Positions 35,590 through 37,709 of a DNA stretch of 37,709 nt are shown here, piece by piece; position 1 is the first letter of the stretch, and every line of letters starts with the position of its first letter. The notes beneath the pieces are model-generated. The model was given only the letters and a program-made list of their open reading frames with translations, did no database searches and had not been told where the DNA came from. Source of the stretch: Paucibacter sp. PLA-PC-4 (GTDB lineage: Bacteria; Pseudomonadota; Gammaproteobacteria; Burkholderiales; Burkholderiaceae_C); assembly GCF_026241155.1 (NCBI RefSeq), contig NZ_JAPFGP010000033.1, positions 1 through 37,709 on the forward strand, given 5' to 3'. The translations under genes and the position numbers were made by a program.

Positions 35590-36543
35590 GTGGAATCACC
35601 CCTGCCCACCTACACCCGTCACGGCGAGCAAGGCCTGACCCTTGAAGTGGATTGGCTGCATTGCGAGTCGATCGCCGAGCGCAGCCGACTGCATGACTGG
35701 GAGATCCGGCCGCATCGGCACCAATCACTGTTCCAGCTGTTCTGGATCGAGCAAGGCGGCTGTGAGCTGAGTCTGGACGGTGTGGAGCGCAGCACCCAGG
35801 GGCCCTGCGTCTTCATCCTGCCGCCCCATGCCGTGCACGGCTTTCGTTTCGAGCCAACTGTGCAGGGCCTCGTGATCACGGTGCTGGACCAACACATCAA
35901 CAAACTGCTCAGCGCGGAACCGCGCTTGGAGGAGCTGCTGCGCAGGGCCGATGTCCTGAACCTGACTGCCGCATCGGCTGCATCGCTGACCGGTGCAGCC
36001 GCGCACCTGCGCGAGGAGTTTCTGAGCACGGCTGACTGGCGTTCGCTGGGCATCGACACGGCCTTGATGCAGTTGCTGCTTCACTGCGGACGCCTGCTGG
36101 CGCAGCAAGAACTGCCCAATTCGCACCGACCGGCCGGGCGGGCGCTTGAGCATGTGCAGCGCTTTCGCGCCCTGATCGAACAGCAGTTCCGGCAGCAGCC
36201 CGCGCTCGGCGCCTGCGCGGCCGGGCTGGGCATCAGCGCCACGCAGCTCAACAGGGTATGCCAGCAGGTGCTGGATTGTTCGGCATCGAGCCTGATGCAG
36301 GGCCGAGTGCTGCTGGAGGCGCAGCGCGAGCTCGCCTACACCAGCATGAGTGTCAAGCAAATCGCGCACGGCCTCGGCTTTGCCGACGCAGCCTACTTCA
36401 CCCGCTTCTATCAGCGCCAGACAGGCCTATCGCCTACCGAGTGGCGGCAGCGGGCCACGCACAGACCGGCGCAAGTCAAGACGCCAAACCGAAAGCACGA
36501 TCGAGCTCGCCCATCCAGCGCTGCCGAGTCTGCCCGTCGATGA
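35590..36543 (+). CDS. AraC-family transcriptional regulator
   Basis: 317 aa from GTG 35590. The N-terminal cupin-like sensor domain keeps HDWEIRPHRHQSLFQLFWIE and FILPPHAVHGF. The C-terminal double helix-turn-helix (about 205-300) keeps LGISATQLNRVCQQVLDCSA and VKQIAHGLGFADAAYFTRFY followed by RQTGLSPTEWRQ. An in-frame start at 35461 would run into the divergent promoter region and is less likely. The last 68 bp overlap the end of the convergent adenine deaminase gene. Its divergent placement suggests that it controls the BMP receptor gene. Confidence 0.92.
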   Translation: MESPLPTYTRHGEQGLTLEVDWLHCESIAERSRLHDWEIRPHRHQSLFQLFWIEQGGCELSLDGVERSTQGPCVFILPPHAVHGFRFEPTVQGLVITVLDQHINKLLSAEPRLEELLRRADVLNLTAASAASLTGAAAHLREEFLSTADWRSLGIDTALMQLLLHCGRLLAQQELPNSHRPAGRALEHVQRFRALIEQQFRQQPALGACAAGLGISATQLNRVCQQVLDCSASSLMQGRVLLEAQRELAYTSMSVKQIAHGLGFADAAYFTRFYQRQTGLSPTEWRQRATHRPAQVKTPNRKHDRARPSSAAESARR

Positions 36544-37525
36544 AGCTCGCTTCAAAACTATTGCGCAGCAGCTGATAAGCCTGCGGGACACCCAGCTGCG
36601 GCAGCGCCTCGAAGGTCTGCAGCAGATTGTCATTCAGGTACCCGCCGAAATAGGCCGGATCATCGGAATTGATGGTCACGCACAAGCCTGCGTCGAGCAA
36701 GGCCGGCAGATTGTGATCGGCCAGGCGGTCGAACACCCGCAGCTTCACATTGGACAGCGGGCAGACCGTGAGCGGCACGCGCTCCCGCGCCAGATAGCTC
36801 AACAGATCGGCATCCTCGGTCGAACGAACGCCATGATCCAGGCGCTGCGCACCCAGATCTCGCAGGGCGCTCCAGATGTAGGCCGGCGGCCCTTCCTCAC
36901 CGGCGTGAGCCACGCGATGCAGGCCCAGTGCGGCAGCCTGCTCAAACACGCGGGCGAATTTGTCCGGCGGGTTGTGCAGCTCGCTGCTGTCCAGACCGAC
37001 GCCACTGATCATCTCACGGTAAGGTAGCGCCTCACGCAAGGTCGCGAGCGCGTCCGCCTCGCTGAGGTGGCGAAGGAAGCACAGAATCCATTGCACACTG
37101 ATACCAAGCTCCAGGCCCGCCTTCACGCCGGCCCGATGCAGCCCTTGCATCACATCCTGCATGCTGACGCCACGAGAAGTATGGGTCTGCGGATCGAAGA
37201 ACAACTCGGCGTGAACGATGTTGTCCGCTGCGGCACGTTCGAAGTAAGCCCATGCCATGTCGAAGAAGTCGGCCTGCGTCAGCAGCACCGCGGCGCCGGC
37301 GTAATAGATATCTAGAAAGCTCTGAAGATCCTCGAACCGGTAGGCCGCCCGCAGGGCCTCGACACTGCCGTGGCGCAATGCGATGCCGTTGCGCTGCGCC
37401 AGCTTGAACATCAGATCGGGCTCCAGCGAGCCCTCGATATGCATATGCAGCTCGGCCTTGGGTGCACGCCGCAGCACATCGAACAATTCCGCGCGTGAGA
37501 AGGTCGGGAAATTCAATGCGCTCAT
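36476..37525 (-). CDS. Adenine deaminase (adenosine deaminase superfamily)
   Basis: Zinc hydrolase converting adenine to hypoxanthine and ammonia in purine salvage. It is 349 aa. Metal and catalytic residues are H27/H29 (ELHMHIEGS), H207 and E210 (VAHAGEEGPP), H231 (LDHGVR) and D288/D289 (NSDDPAYFGGY). The sequence around FDPQTHTSRG, FLRHLSEADA and SDDPAYFGGYLNDN is that of bacterial adenine deaminases rather than true adenosine deaminases, although annotation often uses the latter name. ATG 37525 has GAGAGG 8 nt upstream; GTG 37534 lacks a site. It lies directly downstream of the rrn terminator. Confidence 0.93.
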   Translation of the reverse strand: MSALNFPTFSRAELFDVLRRAPKAELHMHIEGSLEPDLMFKLAQRNGIALRHGSVEALRAAYRFEDLQSFLDIYYAGAAVLLTQADFFDMAWAYFERAAADNIVHAELFFDPQTHTSRGVSMQDVMQGLHRAGVKAGLELGISVQWILCFLRHLSEADALATLREALPYREMISGVGLDSSELHNPPDKFARVFEQAAALGLHRVAHAGEEGPPAYIWSALRDLGAQRLDHGVRSTEDADLLSYLARERVPLTVCPLSNVKLRVFDRLADHNLPALLDAGLCVTINSDDPAYFGGYLNDNLLQTFEALPQLGVPQAYQLLRNSFEASFIDGQTRQRWMGELDRAFGLAS

Positions 37526-37592
37526 GACTCGCACCTCTCAGACTTGGTTGACGTCGACTGCACGAATATAGCGCGCTCGTGCGCCGCAAAGC

Positions 37593-37627
37593 AAAAACCC
37601 CCGCCTCTGTGGGAGACGGGGGTTTTT
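37593..37627 (-). terminator. rrn operon intrinsic terminator
   Basis: On the minus strand a 10-bp stem (CCCCCGTCTC / GAGGCGGGGG, one G-U) with loop CCACA is followed by TTTTT and preceded by AAAAA. It can therefore stop transcription from both sides. It lies 10 bp beyond the 3' end of the 5S rRNA gene. Confidence 0.9.
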
Positions 37628-37636
37628 GGGGATATT

Positions 37637-37709
37637 AGCCTGACGATGACCTACTTTCACACGGGAATCCGCACTATCATCGGCGCTGAGTCATTTCACT
37701 GTCCTGTTC
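37637..37709 (-). rRNA. rrf: 5S ribosomal RNA, 3' part (gene continues beyond window)
   Basis: The minus strand reads GACTCAGCGCCGATGATAGT, then GCGGATTCCCGTGTGAAAGT, then AGGTCATCGTCAGGCT, the 3' half of a betaproteobacterial 5S rRNA. About 72 of some 113 nt are inside the window. It is the last gene of an rRNA operon that comes from the right. Confidence 0.93.

Overview
The window is high-GC DNA from a betaproteobacterium, most likely of the order Burkholderiales. This is inferred from the base composition, from the 3' end of a 5S rRNA gene at the right edge, and from protein types common in that order (Bug-type binding protein, alpha-2-macroglobulin plus PBP1C operon). No tRNA was seen.

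Layout. (1) 1-2190: left-truncated IS21-type element (istA, minus strand, with a Cys-rich accessory ORF). (2) 2193-5881: a type I-E CRISPR array of 61 repeats and 60 spacers with an exact 61-bp period, transcribed on the minus strand from a leader at 5882-5961. (3) 5962-15350: a complete type I-E cas locus, all minus strand, in transcription order cas3, small membrane ORF, cse1 (cas8e), cse2 (cas11), cas7e, cas5e, cas6e, small ORF, cas1e, cas2e, leader and array. Every catalytic motif examined is intact. (4) 15351-22018: an accessory patchwork. It holds a cut-off HTH-like ORF, an ECF sigma/FecR pair without its receptor, an XRE regulator flanked by palindromes, a membrane-anchored LpoB-like protein, IS630 and IS66 remnants, and a gene broken by an in-frame stop. 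(5) 22019-37709: housekeeping or metabolic genes. These are a solute-binding protein divergent from a GntR, Bug-receptor and amidohydrolase operon; an alpha-2-macroglobulin/pbpC operon; a BMP-family receptor divergent from an AraC regulator, followed by adenine deaminase; then the rrn terminator and 5S rRNA.

Main discovery. Between cas3 and the Cascade operon, on the opposite (+) strand, lies a miniature CRISPR-like unit at 12491-12573. It has a degenerate repeat keeping the exact crRNA 5' handle ATGAACCG, a 20-nt spacer-like segment, and a second degenerate repeat keeping the exact CCCCAC/GTGGGG hairpin stem. The first 14 nt of its spacer match 12 of 14 positions of a site at 12449-12462, immediately preceded by the type I-E PAM AAG. 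The two mismatches fall at positions 6 and 12, which Cascade does not pair. The site lies in the upstream region of the Cascade operon. This is the architecture of a CreR-type, Cascade-guided autorepressor of its own cas genes. The first gene of the regulated operon is a 63-aa hydrophobic protein translationally coupled to cse1. It could be an unrecognised accessory protein or a CreT-like guarded toxin. The rest of the locus looks able to adapt (cas1/cas2, leader with an IHF-like site), process (cas6e) and interfere (Cascade, Cas3).
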